DNA of 10,473 bases from Isohypsibius dastychi (GCA_034696485.1 JAQIWT010001523.1:1-10473); one strand, 5' to 3'; numbered from the stretch's first letter, positions 1 through 9,040 are shown. Made by a program: numbers and translations. Notes: a model not told the origin generated them from the letters alone.

Positions 1-687
1 AATAATCATACCGCGATAAGTGATCAGATCTAGCGTCACGATATAAATTTTAGCCGTCGTCTGTGATATCGATTAGCTGCCAAATAATCTTCAAGGTAGA
101 CGCGTCGTAATCGTTTGCATGGAGACTCCAGAAAAACAAAATAGCGACAGAGGGAAACAAATATTTCCTCGAGCAGAGCAGACTTTTGTTTTCGACGTCA
201 ACGTCCTTCGATGGCTTCCCATTCCACGCAGTTCCGAACTGCAAATATGGAGGGAGTATTCTAAAGCATGAACGGCTTTCAGTGAGAAACAAGCGACTTT
301 TGTGGTAACAATGGAAATGGCTTTTATTTATCGATTTTTGAATGAGATAGTTCTCTTACTAATCATCTCCACTCCACTAAATACGATTCACGAGGGCGTG
401 CTGTAAACAAAGCACCCCCAACCAATTGCAAACCAACAGTACAGTACAGGGATTTCGGCACCGCCTCGAAAACAAAACCACATCACATCGGATCGGAGTC
501 GTTCGTTTCGTTGTCAACACGGATTTTCTTGGAGACTTTCCTGAGTTGCTGCATGATCTGATTGTTTGGATTTCCCGTTTTTATTCTGATCTTGTTTTAT
601 TTGTACCGTTGGTATCAAATCCAGTTTCCAGTGTGGACCCTACGAGTACGAACGCGGTGGCTAGCTAGACTGGCGACCAGTGGGATA

Positions 688-924
688 TCAGCTGATTTTT
701 TTTAAATGGTGAGTGAGCTCGACGGGAAAATGCTGTGATATCCATGAAATCAACTTGGATTGAAATACAATATCCTGATCTTCACTCAGATACACGTGTT
801 TCAACATTACTGGAATTTTTCTGTGAATTTGGCTAAAATGCTGACAGTTCTGTTCTTGTTTGTCCCTTATCACACAAACGTGCTCGATTGTTGCTGAAAT
901 TCGTATCGTAATTCTGTCATTCAT
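688..924 (-). CDS. Small ORF of unknown function inside the putative RAB21 leader intron
   Basis: This is an uninterrupted 78-codon ATG ORF on the minus strand with a fairly even amino-acid mix; the second half contains HVYLSEDQDIVF and WISQHFP. I do not recognise it. A minus-strand AATAAA at 601-596 lies about 90 nt past its stop, so a short transcript is possible. An in-frame stop (TAA) sits a few codons before the ATG, so an N-terminal extension would need splicing. It overlaps the proposed intron of RAB21 on the other strand. It could be a nested gene, a fossil exon or chance. Confidence 0.2.
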   Translation of the reverse strand: MNDRITIRISATIEHVCVIRDKQEQNCQHFSQIHRKIPVMLKHVYLSEDQDIVFQSKLISWISQHFPVELTHHLKKIS

Positions 925-956
925 GGTCGACCTGTCAATTTATGAATTCTTTGCAG
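709..956 (+). other. Possible 5'UTR intron of RAB21
   Basis: The donor is ATG|GTGAGT at 709 and the acceptor TTTGCAG ends at 956, giving a 248 bp intron. It would join an untranslated leader to the exon that carries the RAB21 start at 1074. The donor fits the consensus well, but no transcript evidence is available and the assignment rests on splice-site pattern alone. Confidence 0.3.
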
Positions 957-1073
957 GGGTGCCTTCCGAAATAATTGCATCTGATCCTTCACCTTGATTC
1001 ATCGTTTGATACTGTTCTGGAACAGTGATAAATCACAGAACCATAACTTCATAATTTCTGAAGTATTTCTACA

Positions 1074-2062
<989 letters not shown>

Positions 2063-2256
2063 CAGATTCTACTTTTAATTACATGTCTGTCTGACCTTTT
2101 TTGAAAAAAGTTATATGCGGGTTAGCTAGTGCTGCGTAGTTATTCTGCAGTTGTTTTCTTAGGTTTAGGACGATTTCGTTTGTTCATGTTTTTCTTCTTT
2201 GTAATGTTGGCGACGAACCGGTCGAAAAAGTTTCTGTCGGACCGAATAACTGAATT

Positions 2257-2262
2257 AATAAA
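2257..2262 (+). terminator. Poly(A) signal of RAB21
   Basis: A canonical AATAAA lies 195 nt after the RAB21 stop codon. It is followed about 30 nt later by a GT-rich stretch (TGGTGGTTGTTTT around 2294-2306), the usual downstream element, so cleavage near 2275-2290 is likely. Confidence 0.65.
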
Positions 2263-2503
2263 ATGTTTTTGCGGCTCCGCGTTTTCGTTTTCTGGTGGTT
2301 GTTTTATCGATGATTGCGAAGTTCTTCTTGCAGACTCAGTATTCCGAACGGGTTGTAAGATATCTCACTGGTTAGAGTTAGATCGACCTCGCTCACACGC
2401 GTAAAAAAATGTCTGAAAAGTCCGAATAACCAGAATCCCGTCGCACGTGTCCAAAGGTCAGCTTCTTGTTTCCCAAGCCGCTTTCTTTCTTGTATATCTA
2501 AAT

Positions 2504-2600
2504 GGAATGGTAGCCTAGCCGGTCAGCCAGGCGGAAGTGGGCAACAGACCCACTTAGAAAGCAGTATCAGTTCCAGGGTTCCTTCAGCCGGAAGTGACAA
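2504..2600 (+). other. tRNA-like element: A-box match plus perfect 7-bp hairpin
   Basis: Positions 2511-2522 match the RNA polymerase III A-box consensus TRGCNNAGYNGG exactly. Right after it, AAGTGGG (2535-2541) and CCCACTT (2549-2555) form a perfect 7-bp stem with a 7-nt loop, like an anticodon arm. A weak B-box-like GGTTCCTTC sits around 2578-2586. The D-loop would be too long, loop position 33 is not T, and no closing acceptor stem is evident, so this is not a working tRNA. It may be a degenerate tRNA or a tRNA-derived SINE head. Confidence 0.25.
2588..2596 (+). promoter_or_regulatory. ETS-type site CCGGAAGTG
   Basis: This is an exact match to the GABP/ETS core CCGGAAGTG. A second copy with one mismatch (GCGGAAGTG) lies at 2531-2539. 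Paired ETS sites are common in promoters of housekeeping genes in animals; the nearest downstream gene is V-ATPase G, about 450 nt away. No function is shown. Confidence 0.25.
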
Positions 2601-3033
2601 GACAATATTTGCGTCTTCGTGGTCCTAGGGTAAGACTGAAATGTGGAATTTTGGTGCCACATTTTGCTGACTTGATTTTCGAAGACGTCGTATCCAGCTT
2701 TTTTGTTTGGGCATGGAAACAGGTGATATGTTTTGCCCTTCCACGAGCTCGAAAAGTCTGGTCCGTAAATAATCCCCGGTCACAACTTTCATTTCACAGC
2801 CTACCGAGGCCCCAAGATCTTCATGTGTACCCCTTAGAAGGATTAATTTGCTAGCTCATACTCGCCTTGCAGCTGCATGCCATTTCTGAACCCCTTGGAG
2901 CAGACATCCGACGCGTTGTGACCACCCACCACCCAGTTTGACATCTCGTGAGCAAAATAAATCTTTCTGTACTTTCATCTCGCTTCTAAGCTCTTCTGTG
3001 GATTTGCTGTGCGACGGACAGATCTGTTTGAAG

Positions 3034-3090
3034 GTAGGTGGATGGTATCTTGCATTTTTGTTCGTAATCATAATCTCTCGTCTTGGCTAG
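3034..3090 (+). other. Leader intron directly before the V-ATPase G start codon
   Basis: A good donor (AAG|GTAGGT) at 3034 pairs with an acceptor ending TTGGCTAG at 3090, a 57 bp intron of the size seen elsewhere in this window. The ATG of the V-ATPase G subunit is the very next base (3091). The same acceptor could instead take a trans-spliced leader; the sequence cannot tell the two apart. Confidence 0.55.
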
Positions 3091-3441
3091 ATGGCAACAC
3101 AAACTCAAGGAATTCAGCAGTTGCTGGCTGCGGAAAAAAAAGCTGCTGACAAGGTAGCAGAGGCCCGAAAACGCAAAGCCCGTCGACTGAAGCAAGCCAA
3201 GGAGGAAGCCCAGGCTGAAATCGAGAAATATCGGGAAGATCGTGAGAGGCAGTTCAAGGAATATGAGAATCAGCATTTGGGATCGCGTGACAACATTGTG
3301 GGCAAAATCGATATCGAAACCAGCAGACGCATCGACGCCATGAACCAACGTGTTGGTTCGAATAAGGAAGAAGTTATTAAGAATTTACTCGATATGGTGA
3401 ACAACGTGGAACCACATCTTCACCAGAATTACCGAGGATGA
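3091..3441 (+). CDS. ATP6V1G: V-type proton ATPase subunit G
   Basis: Subunit G pairs with subunit E as a long coiled-coil heterodimer that forms the peripheral stalks of the V1 sector, bracing the catalytic head against the membrane sector while protons are pumped into endosomes, lysosomes and secretory vesicles. The single 116-residue exon matches the usual 115-126 residues. The N-terminal signature [18 protein letters not shown] and the basic [20 protein letters not shown] segment (about 26-45) are diagnostic; the rest is charged, helical and low in hydrophobics. The C-terminus stops at HQNYRG, shorter than the nematode protein. The start is the first ATG after the leader-intron acceptor and agrees with family N-termini. 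It converges with SIGMAR1 on the other strand. Confidence 0.95.
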   Translation: MATQTQGIQQLLAAEKKAADKVAEARKRKARRLKQAKEEAQAEIEKYREDRERQFKEYENQHLGSRDNIVGKIDIETSRRIDAMNQRVGSNKEEVIKNLLDMVNNVEPHLHQNYRG

Positions 3442-3462
3442 ACTGGGCTTCGGACCTGGAAA

Positions 3463-3468
3463 TTTATT
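3463..3468 (-). terminator. Candidate poly(A) signal of SIGMAR1
   Basis: Read on the minus strand this is AATAAA, about 265 nt beyond the SIGMAR1 stop. I found no AATAAA nearer to the stop. If used, the SIGMAR1 3'UTR would overlap the V-ATPase G 3'UTR along almost its full length and end close to that gene's stop codon. Confidence 0.4.
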
Positions 3469-3668
3469 GACCGATTTATCTACATTCCCCAAAACAACAA
3501 CTCAAACATGGGTCTACTCCTGATTATTACAAGTTTGTCCCGGTATTGACGAGGAACGTGAATATTTCATTTCGTGTCTGGTGTAAAAGTAAGTTATCTG
3601 AATTCTTCCCTGTCTGTCCAGGCGCTGAATTCGAGTTGGAAATGTTTTGTTAACGTACTGTATCACAG

Positions 3669-3674
3669 AATAAA
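3669..3674 (+). terminator. Poly(A) signal of V-ATPase G
   Basis: AATAAA lies 228 nt after the stop codon and is followed by a GT-rich stretch (GGTGTTCGTCGTATTG, about 3697-3712). A second AATAAA at 3769-3774 would carry the transcript into the SIGMAR1 coding region on the opposite strand. Confidence 0.5.
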
Positions 3675-3730
3675 GAATAGGCAACTTGAGCTCCAGGTGT
3701 TCGTCGTATTGCTTCGCGATATTTTTCTCC

Positions 3731-4847
3731 TTACGAAAAGGATAACCCGAGAAATTCAGAGGTAGTGAAATAAAGTTCGTAGGCAGTTCCGGTGGCGAAA
3801 GCTTTGACCACTTTGTACCACGAGCCGAAGTCATGTGTCGATGAAAACACATCAGCTGATGCGAAAAACATGGCTAGACAATAGACAAAGGATTAATTTT
3901 TGCTATCGGTTAATTATTTTGAACAGTACGAATACCTGATGGAATAAATCCACGCCCATACTCCAGGAACCAGGATCCTGCGCCAAAATGAACTCCGGCG
4001 CTGGTATACCATGGATGAAAGACGGTTACACCTGCAAAAAATGCATCAGGCTGAAAAACACATGAGAAAACATCTGAAACACGAAATTTGAAAAAGAATT
4101 TCCTGGTGTTCCGGAAATGGTCAGTACTGTAAAGGTAAAGCCAGTAACTTCTACGACCTAGCGGATTTTTGTGCACACTCAGAAACCCTGACGTATAACG
4201 ATTTCGCAAACTAAAAGAAATAAAATGCCTGGTGCATACCTGATGTGAAGTTCTCAGTTCTGAAAGAGCCAGCTTTCCACTGTTCCATCCAACCGGAAAT
4301 GACGTAATCGGTTATATTAACCCAATAAACCCCTGCAACAACAAGTTGTGGTGAAACACATGGTACAATACATCGAAAGCTGAATATTGCCGACATCTTC
4401 GGAGAATACGTACCAGAGTGGCCTTTAGTTTCTTGCACGGTGTTGAAAATAAGAACATACTCCGTCAGTGAAACATGTAGAGCACAAACTTGTCCCATCC
4501 ATCCACCAGCAGAAACTAGGAAGAAATCTGATTTTTGAGCATTCTCTCTTATATGATGGCCATATTGTTTCCGAAGATCTTGAACCAGATTATCAAACGA
4601 ATCTTCGATTTCAGTTCCTGTAAAACGAACCGGTCAATGCCTCATCGCGATAACATCCTGGCTTGCGAGCCGTTGCTCTCTTTGGCGTCACGATCATTTC
4701 CGAAAATTTACCTTTATATTTCGCTCCAATCCGTTCGAGAGTTTCGTGGTCGATGAGGTACGATTTATTTGTTATCCACAAATTAATTATGTAGGAACTT
4801 GCCACCAAGATTGCACTCAGCAAAATCACGAACTTCAATGCGACCAT
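3731..4847 (-). CDS. SIGMAR1: Sigma non-opioid intracellular receptor 1, five exons
   Basis: Sigma-1 receptor is a trimeric ER-membrane ligand-binding chaperone, related in fold to fungal sterol C8-C7 isomerase (ERG2). Minus-strand exons: 4847-4712, 4617-4414, 4332-4240, 4031-3936 and 3873-3731; introns are 94, 81, 208 and 62 bp, all phase 1. The product is 223 aa, equal to human. One N-terminal membrane helix (about 5-27) precedes the cupin-like barrel. Conserved landmarks are GGWMG (83-87), SLTEYVLIF (95-103; Tyr99 equals human Tyr103), GHSG (111-114), D122 in NITDYVISG (human Asp126), E168 in LEYGRGFIPS (human Glu172), then the amphipathic C-terminal helices. Both acidic ligand-site residues are kept, so ligand binding is likely. 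The frame is open upstream of the ATG (to Met at 5021), but the human-like length favours the start used here. Confidence 0.95.
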
Positions 4848-4992
4848 TTTAATGATATTGTATGCACTCTGGAACACGGGAATCACTACATGAATCGTTC
4901 TTTCATGAGATACGTGAACTGGAATGCATGGAAGTTGGAATGGAAAAGCGAAGTCGAGAACTAAAGCACAGGTAAGAATTTGTAGGAGCTTC

Positions 4993-5029
4993 CAAGAATT
5001 GCAATTCTTGCAATTCTCCAATTGGAGAA
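4993..5029. repeat. Two neighbouring perfect palindromes upstream of SIGMAR1
   Basis: CAAGAATTGCAATTCTTG (4993-5010, 18 bp) and TTCTCCAATTGGAGAA (5014-5029, 16 bp) are each exact self-complements, separated by only 3 nt. The second is centred on AATT and the first on TTGCAA. They lie about 150-180 bp upstream of the SIGMAR1 ATG, where a promoter or 5'UTR would be. They could be paired dimer-binding sites, or form hairpins in single strands or RNA. Confidence 0.85.
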
Positions 5030-5216
5030 AATGTACTCAATACGTCAGACGGGGTAACCATACACTTGTATGGAGGGCCTAGCATGTACGATCAGCTGAT
5101 TTCACTTTACGACTGACAAATTGACTCCACCGACTTGAATTTGGAATTGAATATCGATAAGAGTTGAACCCGTTTTTGAACGAGAGGATTGATTTCTAAA
5201 TATTCAAACAGATTTT

Positions 5217-5222
5217 TTTATT
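5217..5222 (-). terminator. Candidate poly(A) signal for the unknown minus-strand gene
   Basis: Minus-strand AATAAA about 295 nt past the proposed stop at 5516 and well upstream of SIGMAR1. It is the nearest canonical signal, but the gene model that it would serve is itself uncertain. Confidence 0.3.
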
Positions 5223-5515
5223 TCGAGAGTTTTGTGGTGCGATACGCCAAGCTATGCTGTGACCTTTTGCTAGCTAGCTATAGCGTATCTCAGGTTGACC
5301 ACCCTCTTCAAAATGTCTACAGAAGACTTTCTATGATTCCATGTACACCTAGGTCTTTCAGAGTATGGACAGGATGAAGGACACCTTCGAGAAATAGCTC
5401 ACAAGTTATCGACCACTGTTGAATTTGAATTTGGTTTCTTTAACTTTCGCCCACTGTAGTGGCGCCACCTGCCCTTTTCCGGCATGTTCAGTAGGACTGA
5501 TCTCTAGTTTGGCAA

Positions 5516-6453
5516 TCAATGTTCTTCTGACTGAACCTTCTCCCAAATCAGCTTCCGAAGCTGAGTGATTTCCGTTGCAGTCAGTCTCTTGCCCAAAATC
5601 GTGAAAAAACCGTGGTTGCATTAGAAGTGGCAATTTCGGGAGCAGATGTTTCGGCAGTTTTTTGAGGACTAAACATTGTAAGATCTAGTGAAAACACTTG
5701 TCCAGCCGCATCATCAATAAATGCGTCCCACTCGAGACTTGAGGTGAGCTGGACTACTTTAGTCGAGACATTCTTGTTCAGATTAGAGCCTATAGGGCGC
5801 TAATACATTATTCCAAAGAAGCAACTTCGCTACCAATATCCAGAACCATTTTTCGCAGAATGGAGTATTCGCAGACAAATATCTCTTTCATTCTCAAGTG
5901 GCCTTTCAGTGAGCTTTCACGACCACTTGATAACCAAATGTCGGAAGCCGGAATGTTGACCAGTTCGATAATGCGCCTCACCTTTCTCAAAGGTTTCTCT
6001 GGATGTATTAGTGGACATACGGTGCCTTGTGGTGGCGCGCGTCCCACCTGAACCAGCTAGCTAGTTTCTTTTCTATGACAGAAATCATGTGGTTATTTGT
6101 CTTTTTATCGTGTGAAAGAATCTCAAGAGCTTCACTTTGATTTGTCAATGCTCTTACTCTAACCATTGTTTCATATCGTCTTTGTAATGGCGAAAGCTGC
6201 TGTTTCATTTCATCGATTGTTAGCACGTAGAAGAGGTGCTTCTTATTAATTGACTGATTTCATGAAGAGTTTTTGACATTTTTCGAGGACGCTTGTAGAG
6301 TGTACAAAGATTTGCTATTTCTAGCTTGCAAAGAAATGTATGGTTTATCACATTGAACTCAGAAATCAAGTGCTCGTAAAGCACAACTTCATATAAAATG
6401 CTATGAACAAGATCGAGATAAAACAATGTTAGCTACCATACTCTGAACTGCAT
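5516..6453 (-). CDS. Unrecognised protein, probably multi-exon; model incomplete
   Basis: The minus strand carries a chain of coding-like segments that I cannot assign to a family. Possible start: ATG at 6453 after an in-frame stop; exon to 6437, a 36-nt intron (6401-6436, with CTAAC branch-like motif and pyrimidine tract), then an exon from 6400 containing NHTFLCKLEIANLCTLYKRP. A second open segment (about 6245-6048) contains MKQQLSPLQRRYETMV and ends KKLASWFR at a donor at 6047; a 62-nt intron with ACTAATAC branch site leads to 5985 and a segment with RRIIELVNIPASDIW and SSLKGHLRMKEIFVCEY. Further frames (5799-5581, with SSLEWDAFIDDAAGQ; about 5617-5516, ending ITQLRKLIWEKVQSEEH and a TGA) may be last exons. 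The join between the first two segments (about 6220-6260) is unresolved. No signal peptide or membrane helix is evident; it is charged and helical in character. Confidence 0.4.
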
Positions 6454-7710
6454 GTCGACATTATCTTAATTCTTTTCCCAGAAAAAAATCTGTACCGTTT
6501 TGTTTTCTCTCGGTTGTTCACCTTATAAGATAATCATATAAGATGACAATAATTGTCGATTTATTGAATCAAGAAGTGTAGCTCTAAGTGTGGCGTCGTT
6601 GCGATTGCCAGTACTGCAACAGCATGAAATGAAAACTGTAGAATACGCTTTATAATCATAGTTAGAATTTATTAAATTTTGATTTTCCGTGTATTTTTTG
6701 TTGGGTTGTGCAGTAGAAACATCGTGCACTGCCACAGCGAAGTGACCTTTGGCAGATGTTTGGGAATATGTACGTTTGACATTACTGTATTTTTCTGCAT
6801 CTGTGTAGTGCAAGTTATTTACGGATTAGTGTCTCGTCACACCGCATGACGGAGGCACATCTACCTGCTTAGAGGAGGAACGAATCCGTTAATAAGAGGG
6901 TCCACGTTCCGTTCAGCTTGGTGCTGACCGGCACCCTGCCGAAAATGGCACCATCAAAATCCTAAGAGTCTGAAATTACTCCGCAATTGCCATGAGAAAG
7001 AACCTTCATTTTACTCAGATAAATCAGATTATGTACGCAAAAGAGGTTGTTAAATAGCATGTTGGTAATTTAAATCTCGCCTTAAAAATTAGATAAATTG
7101 GATAAAATGCGGACTCCCAAGTTCAACCCGTGTCTGGAGTGTGTTTAGTTTTCTGTGTTTGAGAAGCAGTTTCAAATTATTTGACTTGCGAGCGTCAGAA
7201 ATATAGATTAATAGTTTCTGTACAAACTTGCTTGAGCCACTCGTTTTCTGGTGAAGAACAAGGAGGAAAAATATTCGCGAAAAATAGATTTTCTTCTCAC
7301 ACATTATTCTTCCAGGGATATCTACGGTAGAAATCAGAGATCTTGTAATTGCTCCCATTAGCTGCTGTTGAATGGTTTTCTTTCCTCTGACAAAACTGTC
7401 AAATCAGATCATACTTATCTTGAGAAATCGACCTGAAATAAACACTTGCCTTTGGCACAAAGAGAGTTAATCGCTTTCAAAACCAACTCCATTTAAATTT
7501 TTCCGTGACCAAAAATTACTTGTAGCATATAATTTATCAGTCTACTCTTGACCAAAAAAATAATCGGTAATGTTTTGTATGGCTGGGAGAATATATTTGT
7601 GTCCATCCGTTTCTGGATTTACACTTCGAAGGAACAATTTTAGTCATGTTGGATTTATTTGACAAGATGATTTGGGGATGGTCAGTTCAGGACCTGGGTG
7701 GCAGTTTTGA
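6454..7710. other. AT-rich stretch without a firm gene
   Basis: Mostly AT-rich. On the minus strand a strong acceptor (TGCTGTTGCAG, ending at 6614) opens a possible exon to about 6524 reading NDATLRATLLDSINRQ, but it ends in a stop just before the next donor. The open frame at 7358-7089 (minus) contains a good acceptor (TTCTTCACCAG) and short protein-like runs such as KFVQKLLIYISDARKSNN, yet no consistent model emerged. A GC-richer island at about 6830-6960 contains small inverted repeats (CGTCA/TGACG; GGTGC/GCACC). These may be exons of a larger minus-strand gene or decayed sequence. Confidence 0.3.
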
Positions 7711-7819
7711 TTATTTATTTCTTTTGAAAGATGGTGCTTCCCTTTCCAGAATGTCCACAGAAATGGCCGCACGCGCGATAGATGAGTGGAATTCAGCGTC
7801 ACGCGCCAAATTTCTATGA
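7646..7819 (+). CDS. Short + strand ORF, doubtful
   Basis: A 57-codon ATG ORF that reads on without break from 7570. A pyrimidine-rich acceptor (CTTCCCTTTCCAG) lies just before an internal ATG that would start MSTEMAARAIDEWNSASR. It overlaps, on the other strand, an equally attractive minus-strand exon (7813-7711), so at most one is likely real. No family is recognised. Confidence 0.15.
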   Translation: MLDLFDKMIWGWSVQDLGGSFDYLFLLKDGASLSRMSTEMAARAIDEWNSASRAKFL

Positions 7820-9040
7820 ATGGAAAGGAAGTTGGGGGTCTAAAATGTCATGCATAGTTTGTACAGTTGATTAAATAACCTGAATAATCGATTCAGAAAT
7901 ACCTGTTTGACCTTTTGCCTATCACGCTTATTAATTTTCTGGTAGTTGGATATTGTTCCTCAGAGCTCCGTTCTCACAACTCCGAAAAACAGTCAGGGCT
8001 CTCTTTGAAATATCCAGTGGTCTCGGGTAAAGCGAATGCTTTCAGGTGAACGTCGTGTGATATCTTTTAGCGGCTTCTTTTGCCGTTCTTCTCCTTTGTC
8101 CAATGTTTGCCAAAGAAATACGAAAATTAGAGCCAATTTCGGCCCATCATTATCCCTTCAAACAAATCTGATTCAGAGATCACCAAAATTGATTTGCTTC
8201 CAATGGATCGGTCAGATAGCATACCTGAAGAGAGGAAGGTGCAGCCAGGTGCAAATTCTAGTTAATTTTCGCCACCAAGTTCATTTGTTAAAATAACGTA
8301 TACGAACCATTATTTAATCAGCAGCCTTGATTTTGCGCACAAGAAACTTTCCTGATCTTATTTCACGAACAACCCGAATTATTGTCTGGTTGATCAAACC
8401 AAAATAGCTGTACAAATATGTTTTTCTAAAGAGGGCCGATGAACAACAGCCATAAAATATCTTCCGCCAGAGTGACCTTTTATTCTAATTGAACAAAGAG
8501 GTTCACTAGCACTTATAAGGCATTTGCTATCCGAATATTTTTCCGCGACGGTTTTATTGCCCGTCAAACCATCATACCCAAATTAAAAGCCACGCAAAAC
8601 AATAGAGGTCGGCTTCTTTTGACCATCCCTAGCCATAAACACGTCATTCCCGAGTATTAATTCATCATTTTTGTCTTGATATTGCATTTCTTTCAATGGC
8701 GGGAATGTGTAGCATTTATTCAGTAGTTCGATCAGTTCTTTCGACTACCGATCAAATTGTTCGGGTAAATCGAGAAGAGTTCGAACCTTTTGAATAATCC
8801 GGATTCAGCCAGGAATGTACCATCTTTCTTTATTAATACCTTAAAGTTATTCAAGCTTTTAAAGCCAGTGATAATACGGCATGTTTCGTTTAAAAGCAAC
8901 TCATAAGGCGTCATGCTCGGATCAACCTCAATAGAACTGATATCCAAATACAATAACCATGCACTTGCTCAAAGCATATTTCTGAATAAACAGACAATAG
9001 CTTTAGCAAGTTTAAAGATTTTAATGGCGGCGAAGCTGAC
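7711..9040 (-). pseudogene. Coding-like region broken by stops and frame changes; identity unknown
   Basis: Protein-like segments follow one another on the minus strand. The first frame (about 8962-8732) contains SIEVDPSMTPYELL and TGFKSLNNFKVLIKKDG. A second frame open over 8804-8394 contains VRTLLDLPEQFDR, SKELIELLNKCYTFPPLKEM and IKGHSGGRYFMAVVH but is cut by TAG (8747-8745) and TAA (8585-8583). A third frame ends INQTIIRVVREIRSGKFLV with stop at 8316-8314. Further left are MLSDRSIGSKSILVIS (start about 8224) and a possible terminal exon, 7813-7711, after the strong acceptor TTTCCATTCATAG. Small introns could explain some shifts, such as an intron with donor GTATTA at the end of SLNNFK (about 8851), but I found none that removes both stops and keeps the frame. 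Either a decayed gene copy or a real gene with splicing I could not solve. Confidence 0.35.

Larger units (their letters stand above)
1..1073. other. Upstream region of RAB21, no firm gene
   Basis: I see no recognisable protein here. A strong donor (GTGAGT) at 709 on the + strand and a pyrimidine-preceded acceptor ending TTTGCAG at 956 could bound a 5'UTR intron of the downstream RAB21 gene. Spliced, the ATG just before that donor would open only a six-codon upstream ORF (M-G-C-L-P-K-stop). On the minus strand there are weak coding-like stretches at 50-292 and 688-924; the second is listed separately. The CpG-rich patch around 150-230 contains a CRE-like TTGACGTCG. Confidence 0.4.
2263..3033. 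other. Intergenic region between RAB21 and V-ATPase G
   Basis: There is no recognisable protein; open frames such as 2594-2854 (+) look non-coding. The region contains a tRNA-like A-box and hairpin (2511-2555), two GGAAGTG motifs, an AATAAA at 2956-2961 and, just before 3034, a pyrimidine-rich stretch (about 2962-3000) that may hold the V-ATPase G transcription start. Confidence 0.5.
3442..3730. other. Shared tail-to-tail 3'UTR region of V-ATPase G and SIGMAR1
   Basis: This stretch lies between two convergent stop codons. It holds a + strand AATAAA (3669) and a - strand AATAAA (3468-3463), placed so that each transcript would run through most of the other's 3'UTR. Open frames on both strands here show no coding features. 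Confidence 0.5.
4848..5515. other. Region upstream of SIGMAR1
   Basis: No gene is recognised. It contains two neighbouring perfect palindromes (4993-5029), a minus-strand AATAAA at 5222-5217 that may end the unknown minus-strand gene further right, and probably the SIGMAR1 promoter and 5'UTR. Open frames across it (for example 4903-5085 and 5406-5633 on minus) are not convincing, although codons around 5406-5510 on minus are protein-like and could be an alternative last exon of the unknown gene. Confidence 0.45.

Noticed and set aside
2594-2854. 86-codon + strand ORF upstream of V-ATPase G
   Set aside because: Composition is irregular, no family resemblance or splice context; it most likely lies in promoter or intergenic DNA.
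3853-3866. CTGATG...GAAA pattern resembling a hammerhead ribozyme core
   Set aside because: It lacks stem II and the flanking helices, and it lies antisense inside the last SIGMAR1 exon.
4848-5021. In-frame upstream extension of SIGMAR1 from a Met at 5021
   Set aside because: It would add 58 residues with no counterpart in the family; the ATG at 4847 gives the human length and a membrane helix in the right place.
5516-6453. Sorting-nexin BAR identity for the unknown minus-strand gene
   Set aside because: A few helical stretches and an EWDAF motif recall the C-terminal helix of SNX-BAR proteins, but lengths between landmarks do not fit and no PX domain is visible.
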